Assembly (NCBI GenBank): GCA_934772525.1
Contig: CAKVMI010000002.1
Location: 173,189 to 237,188 of the forward strand
DNA length: 64,000 nucleotides
Origin: an uncultured Clostridia bacterium
GTDB lineage: Bacteria > Bacillota > Clostridia > Christensenellales > UBA1242
Direction: 5' to 3'
Part shown: positions 25,684 through 33,754 of the stretch, in pieces
How positions within the stretch are numbered: position 1 is the first letter of the stretch
Layout: every line of letters starts with the position of its first letter
Position numbers and translations under genes: made by a program
Notes under the pieces: generated by a model
Databases searched by the model: none
Told to the model about the DNA's origin: nothing
The model's input: the letters and a program-made list of their open reading frames with translations, nothing else

Positions 25684-26055
25684 CTATTCTTCTGTAGCAG
25701 TTTTTTTGCTTTCAAATCTTTGTTCAAGCTTAGCAGCTTTACCAGATCTATCACGAAGATAGTACAATTTAGCTCTTCTAACCTTACCATGTCTTAAAAC
25801 ATCAATATGGTCAATTTTTGTAGAATGCAATGGGAATGTTCTTTCAACACCAACACCATAAGATACATTTCTTACAGTAAAGGTTTCTCTAATTCCGCCA
25901 TTCTTACGAGCGATTACCACACCTTCAAAACCTTGTAATCTTTCACGATTACCTTCAACTACCTTAACGAAAACCTTAACGTTGTCGCCAATAGCGAATT
26001 CAGGAATATCAGTGCGCATACCTTCTTTTTCAATTACATCGATGATATTGCTCAT
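25684..26055 (-). CDS. rplS: 50S ribosomal protein L19
   Basis: L19 sits at the 30S-50S interface. The 123 residues include the IPEFAIGDNVKVFVKVVEGNRERLQGFEG start, GIRETFTVRNVSYGVGVERTFPLHS and the C-terminal RRAKLYYLRDRSGKAA-type motif. It forms its own transcription unit with promoter, leader and terminator; in other Firmicutes it follows trmD. Confidence 0.98.
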   Translation of the reverse strand: MSNIIDVIEKEGMRTDIPEFAIGDNVKVFVKVVEGNRERLQGFEGVVIARKNGGIRETFTVRNVSYGVGVERTFPLHSTKIDHIDVLRHGKVRRAKLYYLRDRSGKAAKLEQRFESKKTATEE

Positions 26056-26132
26056 TTGATTTCTCCTTTTAAAAAATTAGTATGTCCAAAGTGTTCATAC
26101 GGCTCTATTCGTAGCGGACCACTCGTTTACCT
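26056..26132 (-). ncRNA. putative L19 leader RNA
   Basis: About 75 bases between the rplS promoter and start, with a GTATG/CATAC stem around an 11-base loop and an upstream GC-richer segment (GTGGTCCGCTAC on the minus strand). L19 leaders are known upstream of rplS in Firmicutes. I identify this one by position and structure only. Confidence 0.45.
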
Positions 26133-26138
26133 TACTAA

Positions 26139-26167
26139 ATGATACCACATAGTAACATATTTTTCAA
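26139..26167 (-). promoter_or_regulatory. SigA promoter for rplS
   Basis: Minus-strand TTGAAA and TATCAT with a 17-base spacer and an extended -10 TGG. Confidence 0.65.
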
Positions 26168-26250
26168 GTGTTTTTAAAGATTTTTTCAAAAATTTTTCAA
26201 AAAAATTTATTATAAAACTATAACAATATTTCGTTTATTTTAGTAAATTG

Positions 26251-27183
26251 TTAGAACTCATCACCCACATCAAACTTTCTAGCCTTTTTATAAAGTTCAC
26301 CTTGACTTTTTGCAATTTTTATAGTTTCTACACCATTATTTTTTGTACAGCAATTGAGCAAAATAAGACCTTTTTTGTAGTTTGGATGGCGAATTATTAT
26401 ATTGTCAAAATCATCTTTGGGGCTTTCTTTACTCAGTAAAATATAACTAAATTTTTCATCTTCATACGAAAGCGTACCCGACTTAACATTTCTATCGAAG
26501 TTTGGTCTTTGAAGTCTTACTAAAAAATGACAATAATCGTTTTTTAGTGGACAGAGAGTATTTTTACAAGGGGAAACTATATTCATACCAAGATTCATTA
26601 GGTATTCTTTACATTTCATTACAATTTCATATCCCATTGGAGTTCCTGCCTCTATTATCAAAATATAATTACTTGTGGCACTATACATCTTTTTAAGTAC
26701 ATTTTCGATATTTTCTTTATTTAATTCATTAAGTGAATAATTTGCCATTACCAAATCGTACTTTGATTTTACATTATACAAGCACATATCTTGTTCTTGA
26801 ACATTTACATTTGTGAAGCCTAAAATACTTTTAGTTTCGTCTAATATTTCTACCATTGGCTTACAATTTTCAATGCATGTCACATCTACATCTTTTTTAA
26901 AATTATTATTGAGTGCAACTAGCCCCGCCCCACAACCAGCTCCAATATCCAAAATTGATTTTACGTTTTTACTCGAAAGTCTTTTTAAAACGCTTCCGAT
27001 AGCCGAACTTGTTGCTGGCATTCGAGTGATAGCATAAACCTTTGCTTCATCAGTTTTACTTAAACTGCTTTTTCCTTCGCCCATATTATTTCTATATCTA
27101 TTACTAAGCATTGCGAAATGTTCTTTTTTGTTTTCAATTTTGTTAAAACTAATTTTTTCTGCAAGTTCTTCAAAAAAATTCAT
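26251..27183 (-). CDS. Rsm22/METTL17-like methyltransferase-fold ribosome-associated protein
   Basis: A 310-residue protein with an SAM-type fold in the middle (ILDIGAGCGAG, about 76-86; then DLVMANYSLNEL). The C-terminal half carries the Rsm22 signature PCKNTLCPLKNDYCHFLVRL with three cysteines, plus a further cysteine pair in LLNCCTKNNG, and a closing KARKFDVGD segment. In mitochondria the relatives METTL17/Rsm22 bind the small ribosomal subunit, and the cysteines hold an Fe-S cluster. Bacterial relatives are poorly studied. It is the last gene of the ylqF-rnhB-yraN run, 8 bases after yraN. Confidence 0.78.
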   Translation of the reverse strand: MNFFEELAEKISFNKIENKKEHFAMLSNRYRNNMGEGKSSLSKTDEAKVYAITRMPATSSAIGSVLKRLSSKNVKSILDIGAGCGAGLVALNNNFKKDVDVTCIENCKPMVEILDETKSILGFTNVNVQEQDMCLYNVKSKYDLVMANYSLNELNKENIENVLKKMYSATSNYILIIEAGTPMGYEIVMKCKEYLMNLGMNIVSPCKNTLCPLKNDYCHFLVRLQRPNFDRNVKSGTLSYEDEKFSYILLSKESPKDDFDNIIIRHPNYKKGLILLNCCTKNNGVETIKIAKSQGELYKKARKFDVGDEF

Positions 27184-27191
27184 AACTCTTC

Positions 27192-27599
27192 CTAAAATGC
27201 ATTTTTATAATGATTTACTACTTGATTTTCTAAAATTTCAATAATATCAAACCTATACTGGTAATCACTCAAATTATTTTTTGCAATGTATCTATTTGCT
27301 AAGGTATAATATCTTGCTTGTTTTGGTTTATCAACCGCCTCAAATGGTTCGCCATAAAGTGTAGAATGTCTTGCTTTTACCTCAACAAAAACTAATACGT
27401 CTTCATTTTTTATCATATCACTCATCTTGTCATAATCTTCACTTCTTTTTCTTGACGCCTTTGTTTCAATTGCTATTATATCAATTTCACCATCCTTATC
27501 GCTGAAATTTCTTGTTAAAATTTTATACTTATTCTTTTTTAAAAACTGACAAGCTAAATCTTCTCCAAAATCTCCGTATGCTCTTTTAAATGTTACCAA
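27192..27599 (-). CDS. yraN: YraN/UPF0102 family endonuclease-like protein
   Basis: A 135-residue protein of the UPF0102 family with a restriction-endonuclease-like fold. GDFGEDLACQFL, DGEIDIIA and VFVEVKAR provide the E...D...ExK catalytic set. Twenty or so extra residues (ETKASRKRSEDYDKMSDMIK) interrupt the segment between DGEIDIIA and VFVEVKAR. The start is TTG with AAGGAG eight bases upstream. It usually neighbours rnhB, as here (5 bases apart). Confidence 0.9.
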   Translation of the reverse strand: MVTFKRAYGDFGEDLACQFLKKNKYKILTRNFSDKDGEIDIIAIETKASRKRSEDYDKMSDMIKNEDVLVFVEVKARHSTLYGEPFEAVDKPKQARYYTLANRYIAKNNLSDYQYRFDIIEILENQVVNHYKNAF

Positions 27600-27604
27600 A
27601 ATAG

Positions 27605-28225
27605 TTACTCCTTAATAAAGTTCTTTATGTAACTTCTCCTATGAATATCTGTTGCGCCAATTTCTTTAAGTGCTTTTATATGTTCTGCCGTCCCATAACC
27701 TTTATTTTTCTTAAAATTATACTCAGGATACTTTTTGTCCAGCTCCACCATAAGCCTATCTCTATAAACTTTCGCCAAAATGCTAGCACACGCTATATTA
27801 TAACTTGTAGCATCACCATGAATAATTGGTATCTGCTTAATAGAACAATCAAGTTCATCTAATTTTAATGCATCAATTAAAAGCGTTTCCGGCTTTATTT
27901 TTAGCCCACTAACCGCCTCTACCATACATTTTTTTGTTGCATTTAAAATATTTATTTCATCAATAACTTTTTCGCTTACCAAAGCTATATTGTAGGCAAT
28001 TGCCTTCTCTTTAATTACATCAAATAGTTTTTCACGAGTTTTTTCCGTCAATTTTTTGCTATCATTTACACCAAATATTAAATCATCTAACGGCATAATA
28101 CAACTAGCACAAACGACAGGTCCCGCAAGTGGCCCCCTACCGACTTCATCGACTCCAGCAATTAAATTAACACCAGACTCTCGCTCTTTATTTTCGTATA
28201 CCAATAGTTCATTTGGGTCTTTCAT
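27605..28225 (-). CDS. rnhB: ribonuclease HII
   Basis: RNase HII removes ribonucleotides from DNA and RNA from RNA-DNA hybrids. The 206 residues show GVDEVGRGPLAGPVVCA with the first Asp and Glu, VNDSKKLTEKTRE, LIDALKL and IIHGDATSYNIACASILAKV, so all four acidic catalytic residues are present. It lies between ylqF and yraN, the common order. Confidence 0.96.
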   Translation of the reverse strand: MKDPNELLVYENKERESGVNLIAGVDEVGRGPLAGPVVCASCIMPLDDLIFGVNDSKKLTEKTREKLFDVIKEKAIAYNIALVSEKVIDEINILNATKKCMVEAVSGLKIKPETLLIDALKLDELDCSIKQIPIIHGDATSYNIACASILAKVYRDRLMVELDKKYPEYNFKKNKGYGTAEHIKALKEIGATDIHRRSYIKNFIKE

Positions 28226-28239
28226 ATTTTACTCCATCT

Positions 28240-29121
28240 TTAAATGTTGTCAGGTTTTTCTAAACTAATTTTCCCTATCCTCGTTTTTCTAAAATCATCC
28301 ACTAATGCAGTAGATGCACGAGATAAATCCAATTCTCCACCCTTTAAAACAAAACCTCTTGCCTTTGCAATTTTTTGAACGACACATTCACCCGAGTCTG
28401 ACTCTTCAATTTTTACATTGTAACGCTCTTCTAATTTCTCTTGCGCAATTTCTTTTAACCTTTCCGCTACCACAATAGCTAAACTTTCATAATCGGTTAC
28501 CGCTTCACCAATAGAACCTAAAATTGCCAAATTTTCCGCCACTTTTTTGTCCGAAATTTTTGGCATAAGTGTACCCGCATTATCCATCAATTCTAACGAT
28601 TTATCAAGTTTAATCCAATTAGAAGACCTTGTAACACCCGCAATATTGCCTGTTTTCGCCAAGTATCCGCCCGCTAGAGTATTTAATAGAGTCGACTTAC
28701 CCGTGTTAGGAACGCCCACAATTGCAACTCTAATTTTCATCATAAACCCACGGGATTTCATCTTGTCTTGCTTTGATTTTGTTGCTAAATTTATTGCACT
28801 AATCACTGCACTTTTGCAACTATTTTTTGTTGCATCTATCCTTAGAACTATTTTGTTGTTATTCTTAAAAAATTGTTCCCACTGCTTAGTAATTACATTA
28901 TCGGCAAGATCGGTTTTGTTAATCGCATAGATAATATTTTTACCAGCACATATTTTTTCAAGTTCTGGGTTTATGCAAGAAAGCGGTGCTCTTGCATCAA
29001 GAACGCAAATTACTGCATCTATATTTTTTAAAGATGCTTGTAAGTCATTTAAACTTTTTTTCATATGTCCTGGGAACCAGTTTATTGACGTTTTTGAAAA
29101 ACCTTTTTCTTCATTACTCAT
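28240..29121 (-). CDS. ylqF: ribosome biogenesis GTPase YlqF/RbgA
   Basis: A circularly permuted GTPase needed for a late step of 50S assembly. In the 293 residues the motifs come in the order G4 (NKTD, about 67-70), G1 (GVPNTGKST, about 130-138), then G3 in LMDNAGTL where most relatives have DTPG; the DxxG residues are kept. The SINWFPGHMKKSL start is typical. It precedes rnhB by 14 bases. Confidence 0.95.
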   Translation of the reverse strand: MSNEEKGFSKTSINWFPGHMKKSLNDLQASLKNIDAVICVLDARAPLSCINPELEKICAGKNIIYAINKTDLADNVITKQWEQFFKNNNKIVLRIDATKNSCKSAVISAINLATKSKQDKMKSRGFMMKIRVAIVGVPNTGKSTLLNTLAGGYLAKTGNIAGVTRSSNWIKLDKSLELMDNAGTLMPKISDKKVAENLAILGSIGEAVTDYESLAIVVAERLKEIAQEKLEERYNVKIEESDSGECVVQKIAKARGFVLKGGELDLSRASTALVDDFRKTRIGKISLEKPDNI

Positions 29122-29171
29122 TTTACTTTCTCCACTATATAAAATGTAAAACTTATTGCAAGTTAAATTTA

Positions 29172-29846
29172 TTATTTTTTTTCTAACAAATCAGGTCTAC
29201 GTGCCAGAGTAATTTCGTGTGCGTTATTTTTACGCCACTCTTCAATTTTTTTATGATTACCCGAAATTAATACTTCTGGTACTTCAATATCCTCAAACAC
29301 TCTTGGGTGGGTGTATTGAGAGTATTCAAGTAGATTTGACGAAAAACTTTCGTCAATCGTACTATCAATATTTCCTAATACTCCATCTACATACCTTGAA
29401 ACGCTATCAACTAGTGCCATAGCTGGAATTTCACCACCCGTTAAAATGAAATCTCCTATTGAAATTTCTTCATCGATGTATTTATCTATTACTCTTTGGT
29501 CTACTCCCTCATAATGGCCACAAAGTATAATTAAGTGGTTTTCACTCGAAAGTTCTTTAACTTTTGATTGTTTTAAAACACTTCCTCTAGGCGACATATA
29601 TATCTTTTTTGCTTTTTCGAAACCTTCTATACTTTTAATTGTATCAACTATTGGCTGAGCCATCATAACAAGGCCAACACCACCACCAAATGGATAATCA
29701 TCACACTGTTTATGTTTGTCTAATGAAAAATCTCTAATATTAATTATGTTTATTTCCAAAGCTCCTGTTTCTTGTCCACGCTTTAGTATACTAGCTTTTA
29801 GTGCCGAAAACATCTCGGGAAAAAGTGATAAAATATCAATCTTCAT
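29172..29846 (-). CDS. trmD: tRNA (guanine-N1)-methyltransferase TrmD
   Basis: TrmD makes m1G37 in tRNAs, preventing frameshifts. About 224 residues with KIDILSLFPEMFSA at the N-terminus, CDDYPFGGGVGLVMMAQP, LCGHYEGVDQRV and the trefoil-knot segment ISIGDFILTGGEIPAMALVD. I start it at 29846, where GAGG lies nine bases upstream; a start 15 bases earlier is in frame but less likely. It overlaps rimM by 11 bases. Confidence 0.97.
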   Translation of the reverse strand: MKIDILSLFPEMFSALKASILKRGQETGALEINIINIRDFSLDKHKQCDDYPFGGGVGLVMMAQPIVDTIKSIEGFEKAKKIYMSPRGSVLKQSKVKELSSENHLIILCGHYEGVDQRVIDKYIDEEISIGDFILTGGEIPAMALVDSVSRYVDGVLGNIDSTIDESFSSNLLEYSQYTHPRVFEDIEVPEVLISGNHKKIEEWRKNNAHEITLARRPDLLEKK

Positions 29847-30339
29847 AAACAGCAACCTCATTAAATTTATCTTTGTTTAAGTAAATTATTTGTTTATTTG
29901 TATCTATACGCTCTATTAAATCCTTAACAAATGGCAACAATAGAGTATCCGAGTTATCTTTAATGTAAAAAATATCTGCACTTCCAAAATTCTGAATATC
30001 ATCTAGTTTACCAATATTTTTACCATCAACAACAACATCAAAACCCATAATATGATCGGCATAAAATTCATTATCGCTTAATTTATTTTTAGCGTCTTCT
30101 TCTGTTAAATAAATAAGTTTGCCTCTTAGGTGTTCAGCCTCAAGACAAGTATCAACACCCTTAAACTTTATAAACAAGAATTCACCTGCATTTCTAATAT
30201 TTTCGACTATAAATTCCTTATTATCTAAAATAACCGACGAAATATTTTTGCAATCAAAACTTGCATCAAATAATTTTATCTTAACTTCTCCCTTTATACC
30301 CTGTGGCTTTAAAATTTCACCAATGCTAACACTCTTCAT
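29836..30339 (-). CDS. rimM: 16S rRNA processing protein RimM
   Basis: RimM binds S19 and assists 30S head assembly. The 167 residues have the N-terminal barrel (SIGEILKPQGIKGEVKIKLF) and the C-terminal PRC-barrel (NEFYADHIMGFDVV, then LLLPFVKDLIERID). It is co-transcribed with trmD and separated from khpA by a terminator. Confidence 0.96.
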   Translation of the reverse strand: MKSVSIGEILKPQGIKGEVKIKLFDASFDCKNISSVILDNKEFIVENIRNAGEFLFIKFKGVDTCLEAEHLRGKLIYLTEEDAKNKLSDNEFYADHIMGFDVVVDGKNIGKLDDIQNFGSADIFYIKDNSDTLLLPFVKDLIERIDTNKQIIYLNKDKFNEVAVYED

Positions 30340-30374
30340 AATATTTCCTTATAATTTTATATTTTATCGTTTCT

Positions 30375-30402
30375 ATTATACTATATAATCAAAAACTTTA
30401 AA
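30375..30402 (-). promoter_or_regulatory. candidate promoter for rimM-trmD
   Basis: Minus-strand TTTAAA and TATAAT with a 16-base spacer, directly downstream of the khpA terminator. Confidence 0.4.
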
Positions 30403-30416
30403 AGGTTTTTTCAAAT

Positions 30417-30444
30417 AAAAAAAGGGAATTTTAATTTCCCTTTT
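30417..30444. terminator. hairpin terminator after khpA
   Basis: A 9-bp stem (AAAAGGGAA with TTCCCTTTT), 7-base loop, T run on the minus strand, touching the khpA stop codon. Confidence 0.8.
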
Positions 30445-30679
30445 AATTAGCTTCTCTAATTTTAATAACAATGTGTTTGCTATCATTTCTAGCAATAGTT
30501 CTTGTTAAAATTCTAAGAGCGTTTGCGGTTTTACCGTTCTTGCCAACAACTTGACCCAAGTCCTTTTTGTTTACCGAAACTTCATAAACGGTACATTTGC
30601 CATCTTCTTTACTGGTAACAACAACATCTTCAGGTCTATCAACAAGGCTACGCACTACATACTCGATAAAATCATTCAT
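30443..30679 (-). CDS. khpA: KH-domain RNA-binding protein KhpA
   Basis: A 78-residue single KH domain protein (YlqC family) that acts with KhpB/Jag in RNA binding and, in streptococci, cell elongation. The GxxG loop is in VVGKNGKTANALRIL (about 47-61). It follows rpsP by 17 bases, the conserved position in Firmicutes. Confidence 0.94.
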   Translation of the reverse strand: MNDFIEYVVRSLVDRPEDVVVTSKEDGKCTVYEVSVNKKDLGQVVGKNGKTANALRILTRTIARNDSKHIVIKIREAN

Positions 30680-30696
30680 AATTTTTCTCCTACGTA

Positions 30697-30945
30697 CTAC
30701 TTAACATTTACGCCATTTTTCTTTAAAATAGCCTTAACGGTATCTGTTGGTTGAGCACCTTTCTTTAACCATTCTTCTGCCTTTGCGTTGTCAAGTTTTA
30801 CTTCACCTTCGCCGGCAACTGGGTTAAATGTTCCGATTTGGTCAACATATTCGCCATCTCTAGACTTCTTTGAATCTTGAATTACAATTCTATAATAAGG
30901 TGACTTCTTATCGCCAAGTCTTGTTAATCTCATTTTAACTGCCAT
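30697..30945 (-). CDS. rpsP: 30S ribosomal protein S16
   Basis: An 82-residue S16, an early 30S assembly protein. VKMRLTRLGDKKSPYYRIV and GRDGEY-like SRDGEYVDQIGTFNP are diagnostic. The start is the ATG at 30945 with GGAGG upstream; an in-frame ATG at 30960 overlaps that SD. It lies between ffh and khpA. Confidence 0.97.
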   Translation of the reverse strand: MAVKMRLTRLGDKKSPYYRIVIQDSKKSRDGEYVDQIGTFNPVAGEGEVKLDNAKAEEWLKKGAQPTDTVKAILKKNGVNVK

Positions 30946-31004
30946 TATTTTATCCTCCATAAAAATATTTATATAATAACTTAAAAATTAAGTTTTATAT
31001 CTAA

Positions 31005-32345
31005 TTAAATTCTTCCACCAAACTTTCCAGCAAGGTTCATAAGTTTTCCCATTTTGCCACTGTTCATATTTTTCATAAGAAGTTTGGTTTGCTCGTATTG
31101 CTTCAAAAGTGCATTTACATCTTGAATTGTAGAAGCACTACCATCAGCAATTCGCTTTTTTCTATCGCCCTTTATAAGGTCAGGATTTTCACGTTCTTTT
31201 ATGGTCATTGATTGAATTATTGCTTTAAACTTTACAAGCTTACTTGAATCTATTTGCTGACCATTAAGTTTAGCGCCAACACCAGGAATCATCTGAGCCA
31301 ATTGGTTTATATCACCCATCTTCTGGATTTGCTCAAATTGAACCAAAAAATCGGTTAGCGTGAATGTGTTTTTTCGAAGGCGTTCTTCCATTTCCTTCAT
31401 TTGCTTTTGGTCAATGTTTTCTTGTACTTTATCTATTAAAGTTAAAACATCTCCCATACCCAAAATTCTGGTTGCCATTCTATCTGGATAAAATGGTTCA
31501 AGGTCTGCGATTTTTTCACCGACACCGCAGAATTTTATTGGCTTACCTGTAACGGCTTTAATGCTTAGAGCTGCACCACCACGAGTGTCACCATCTAATT
31601 TGGTTAAAATTGTACCTGTGATTTGTAACTTTTCATCAAACGCTTTTGCAACATCCGCAGACTGCTGACCCGTCATCGCATCAACCGTTAAAAGAATTTC
31701 ATCTGGATGAACTTCATTTTTTATTTGAACTAACTCATCCATAAGTTTTTCATCAATTTGAAGCCTACCCGCGGTATCTAGTATAACGGTATCAAGCGAG
31801 TTTTTCTTTGCATGAACAATCGCATTTTTTGCAATTGTTACCGGATTAATAGTTCCTTCTTGAAAAAATTCAACTCCGGCAGACTCTGCAACTATCTTCA
31901 ATTGGTTAATCGCTGCTGGTCTATATATATCACATGCAACAAGCAATGGTTTTTTACCTTGTTTTTTTAAGTACAAGCCAAGTTTACCGCACATACTGGT
32001 TTTACCAGCACCTTGAAGGCCACACATCATAATAACGGTTGGCGGCGCTGAACTGACAGTAAGTTTTGCATTCTGACCGCCCATAAGTTCGGTTAGTTCA
32101 TCTCTAACAATTTTAATAACTTGTTGGGCTGGAGATAAACTTTCAAGAATTTTTTCGCCTAACGCTTTTTCGCTAACGCTATTTATAAAATCTTTTGCTA
32201 CCTTATAATTCACGTCAGCTTCCAACAACGCGATTCTTATTTCTCGCATTGCATTTTTAATTTCTAGTTCGGTAAGTTTACCACGTTTGGTTAGTTTCGA
32301 AAAAACATGATTTAATTTTTCGCTTAAACTTTCAAATAATGCCAA
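31005..32345 (-). CDS. ffh: signal recognition particle protein Ffh
   Basis: The SRP54 GTPase targets nascent membrane proteins to FtsY. The 446 residues show the N domain (1-90), the G domain with GLQGAGKTSMCGKL (about 107-120), DTAGRLQIDE and TKLDGDTRGGAAL, and a Met-rich M domain (about 300-446) that binds the SRP RNA and signal peptides. It is co-transcribed with ylxM, 16 bases upstream. Confidence 0.98.
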   Translation of the reverse strand: MALFESLSEKLNHVFSKLTKRGKLTELEIKNAMREIRIALLEADVNYKVAKDFINSVSEKALGEKILESLSPAQQVIKIVRDELTELMGGQNAKLTVSSAPPTVIMMCGLQGAGKTSMCGKLGLYLKKQGKKPLLVACDIYRPAAINQLKIVAESAGVEFFQEGTINPVTIAKNAIVHAKKNSLDTVILDTAGRLQIDEKLMDELVQIKNEVHPDEILLTVDAMTGQQSADVAKAFDEKLQITGTILTKLDGDTRGGAALSIKAVTGKPIKFCGVGEKIADLEPFYPDRMATRILGMGDVLTLIDKVQENIDQKQMKEMEERLRKNTFTLTDFLVQFEQIQKMGDINQLAQMIPGVGAKLNGQQIDSSKLVKFKAIIQSMTIKERENPDLIKGDRKKRIADGSASTIQDVNALLKQYEQTKLLMKNMNSGKMGKLMNLAGKFGGRI

Positions 32346-32361
32346 AATTATAGCTCCTTAA

Positions 32362-32670
32362 TTATTTTTGTAAAATATTTTTAATATCCTCTCTAATCTT
32401 TCCTGGTATGTTTGGAGAGTCTAAATACATTTCTATATTATTAAATTTTTCCAATACATGAATTTTATTTTCAAACTCATCTAAAAGTGCCGTAGATTTT
32501 TGAATTACATCATAAACCGCTTGTCTTGTGGAGTGATTATTTTCTGCAATTTCCGTTAAAGATAAATCATACAAAAAATATTCTTCCATTTGCTTTACTT
32601 GTTTTTTTGTTAGTAAACTAGAATAAACATCAAGTAATTTACCATATTTTACCTTCGAAAACAATTCCAC
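32362..32670 (-). CDS. ylxM: YlxM/UPF0122 helix-turn-helix protein
   Basis: A 102-residue predicted DNA- or RNA-binding protein. The sigma-70 region-4-like helix-turn-helix is seen in FLYDLSLTEIAENNHSTRQAVYDVI (about 32-56). In other Firmicutes YlxM associates with the SRP pathway and always precedes ffh. The start is GTG with GGAG eight bases upstream. It has a consensus promoter. Confidence 0.92.
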   Translation of the reverse strand: MELFSKVKYGKLLDVYSSLLTKKQVKQMEEYFLYDLSLTEIAENNHSTRQAVYDVIQKSTALLDEFENKIHVLEKFNNIEMYLDSPNIPGKIREDIKNILQK

Positions 32671-32689
32671 AATCTTTTCTCCATCTTAA

Positions 32690-32713
32690 TTGTAAAGCAT
32701 ATTAACTTTACAA
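32690..32713. repeat. 8-bp inverted repeat in the ylxM-ffh leader
   Basis: TTGTAAAG and CTTTACAA with an 8-base spacer lie between the promoter and the SD of ylxM, close to the expected start of transcription. The repeat could be an operator or a short RNA hairpin. Confidence 0.6.
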
Positions 32714-32721
32714 CTGCTATC

Positions 32722-32750
32722 ATTATATAATTATATTATAGTTTTGTCAA
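32722..32750 (-). promoter_or_regulatory. perfect-consensus SigA promoter for ylxM-ffh-rpsP
   Basis: Minus-strand TTGACA and TATAAT, both exact, with a 17-base spacer. Confidence 0.85.
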
Positions 32751-32807
32751 GTGTTTATCACAAATTATCACTTAAAAAATTACTTCATATTTCATAACAA
32801 TTTATTG

Positions 32808-32843
32808 CAAAATATGGCAGGTTAATATTACCCGCCATATTTA
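32808..32843. terminator. hairpin terminator after ftsY
   Basis: A 13-bp stem with one wobble or mismatch (arm AAATATGGCAGGT), 7-base loop and T run, directly after the ftsY stop. Confidence 0.85.
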
Positions 32844-32845
32844 TA

Positions 32846-33742
32846 TTACAAAATTGAATCTACAAAATCTTTTGCGTTAAAATCTAGTAAATCATCAATA
32901 CCTTCACCCACACCAACATATCTTATAGGTATTGTGTAAGTAGCCTCTAAACCAACCAAAAATCCCGCTTTGCTTGTTCCATCTAGTTTTGTAACTACTA
33001 AATCGGTTACATCGACAGCTTCATCAAAAGCATCTAACTGATTAAATGCATTTTGACCTGTTGTACCATCAAGAACCAAAAACTTATGATAAGACGCCTC
33101 TGGAAACTCACGTTCTACAACTCTAGAAATTTTCTTTAATTCTTCTATAAGGTTTGACTTATTATGTAATCTTCCTGCAGTATCAATAATTAAAACATCA
33201 TCTTTCTTTGCTTTTGCACTCTTAATAGCATCAAATACAACTGCAGCAGCATCCGTTCCTTCTACGCTTTTAACTATTCTTACATTTGCTCGATCTGCCC
33301 AAACCGAAAGTTGGTCACTTGCAGCCGCTCTAAAGGTGTCTGCAGCCGCAATAACTACAGATTTTTTATTGTCAGAAAACATATTTGCAAGTTTTCCAAT
33401 AGTTGTAGTTTTACCAACTCCATTTACTCCAACGACCATAATAACTAATGGATATGTAAATTCTTCCAATTTATTTGATTCTAGTTCATGCACTAAAATC
33501 TCTTTTAATATATTTTTTGCATCTTCAGTTTTTTTGGTCAATTGTTTTCTTGCTTTAGTACGCATATCTTCAATTATGCCTTGAACTGTTTCAGGGTCAA
33601 TATCTGAAGAAACTAAAACATACTCTAATTCTTCATAAAAGTCTTCATCTAATTCATTTTTGCTAAAAACATATTTTAATTTTTCAGATAGTGCCGTCTT
33701 TGTTTTTTTAAGACCATTAAATAGTTTACTAAAAAATCCCAT
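32846..33742 (-). CDS. ftsY: signal recognition particle receptor FtsY
   Basis: FtsY is the membrane-associated GTPase that receives SRP-ribosome complexes. The 298 residues are the NG core only, without the long acidic A domain of E. coli, as usual in Gram-positives. GVNGVGKTTTIGKLA (about 110-124), DTFRAAASDQL, DTAGRLHNK and TKLDGTSKAG are present. It follows smc by 12 bases. Confidence 0.97.
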   Translation of the reverse strand: MGFFSKLFNGLKKTKTALSEKLKYVFSKNELDEDFYEELEYVLVSSDIDPETVQGIIEDMRTKARKQLTKKTEDAKNILKEILVHELESNKLEEFTYPLVIMVVGVNGVGKTTTIGKLANMFSDNKKSVVIAAADTFRAAASDQLSVWADRANVRIVKSVEGTDAAAVVFDAIKSAKAKKDDVLIIDTAGRLHNKSNLIEELKKISRVVEREFPEASYHKFLVLDGTTGQNAFNQLDAFDEAVDVTDLVVTKLDGTSKAGFLVGLEATYTIPIRYVGVGEGIDDLLDFNAKDFVDSIL

Positions 33743-33754
33743 ATTAAATTCCCT

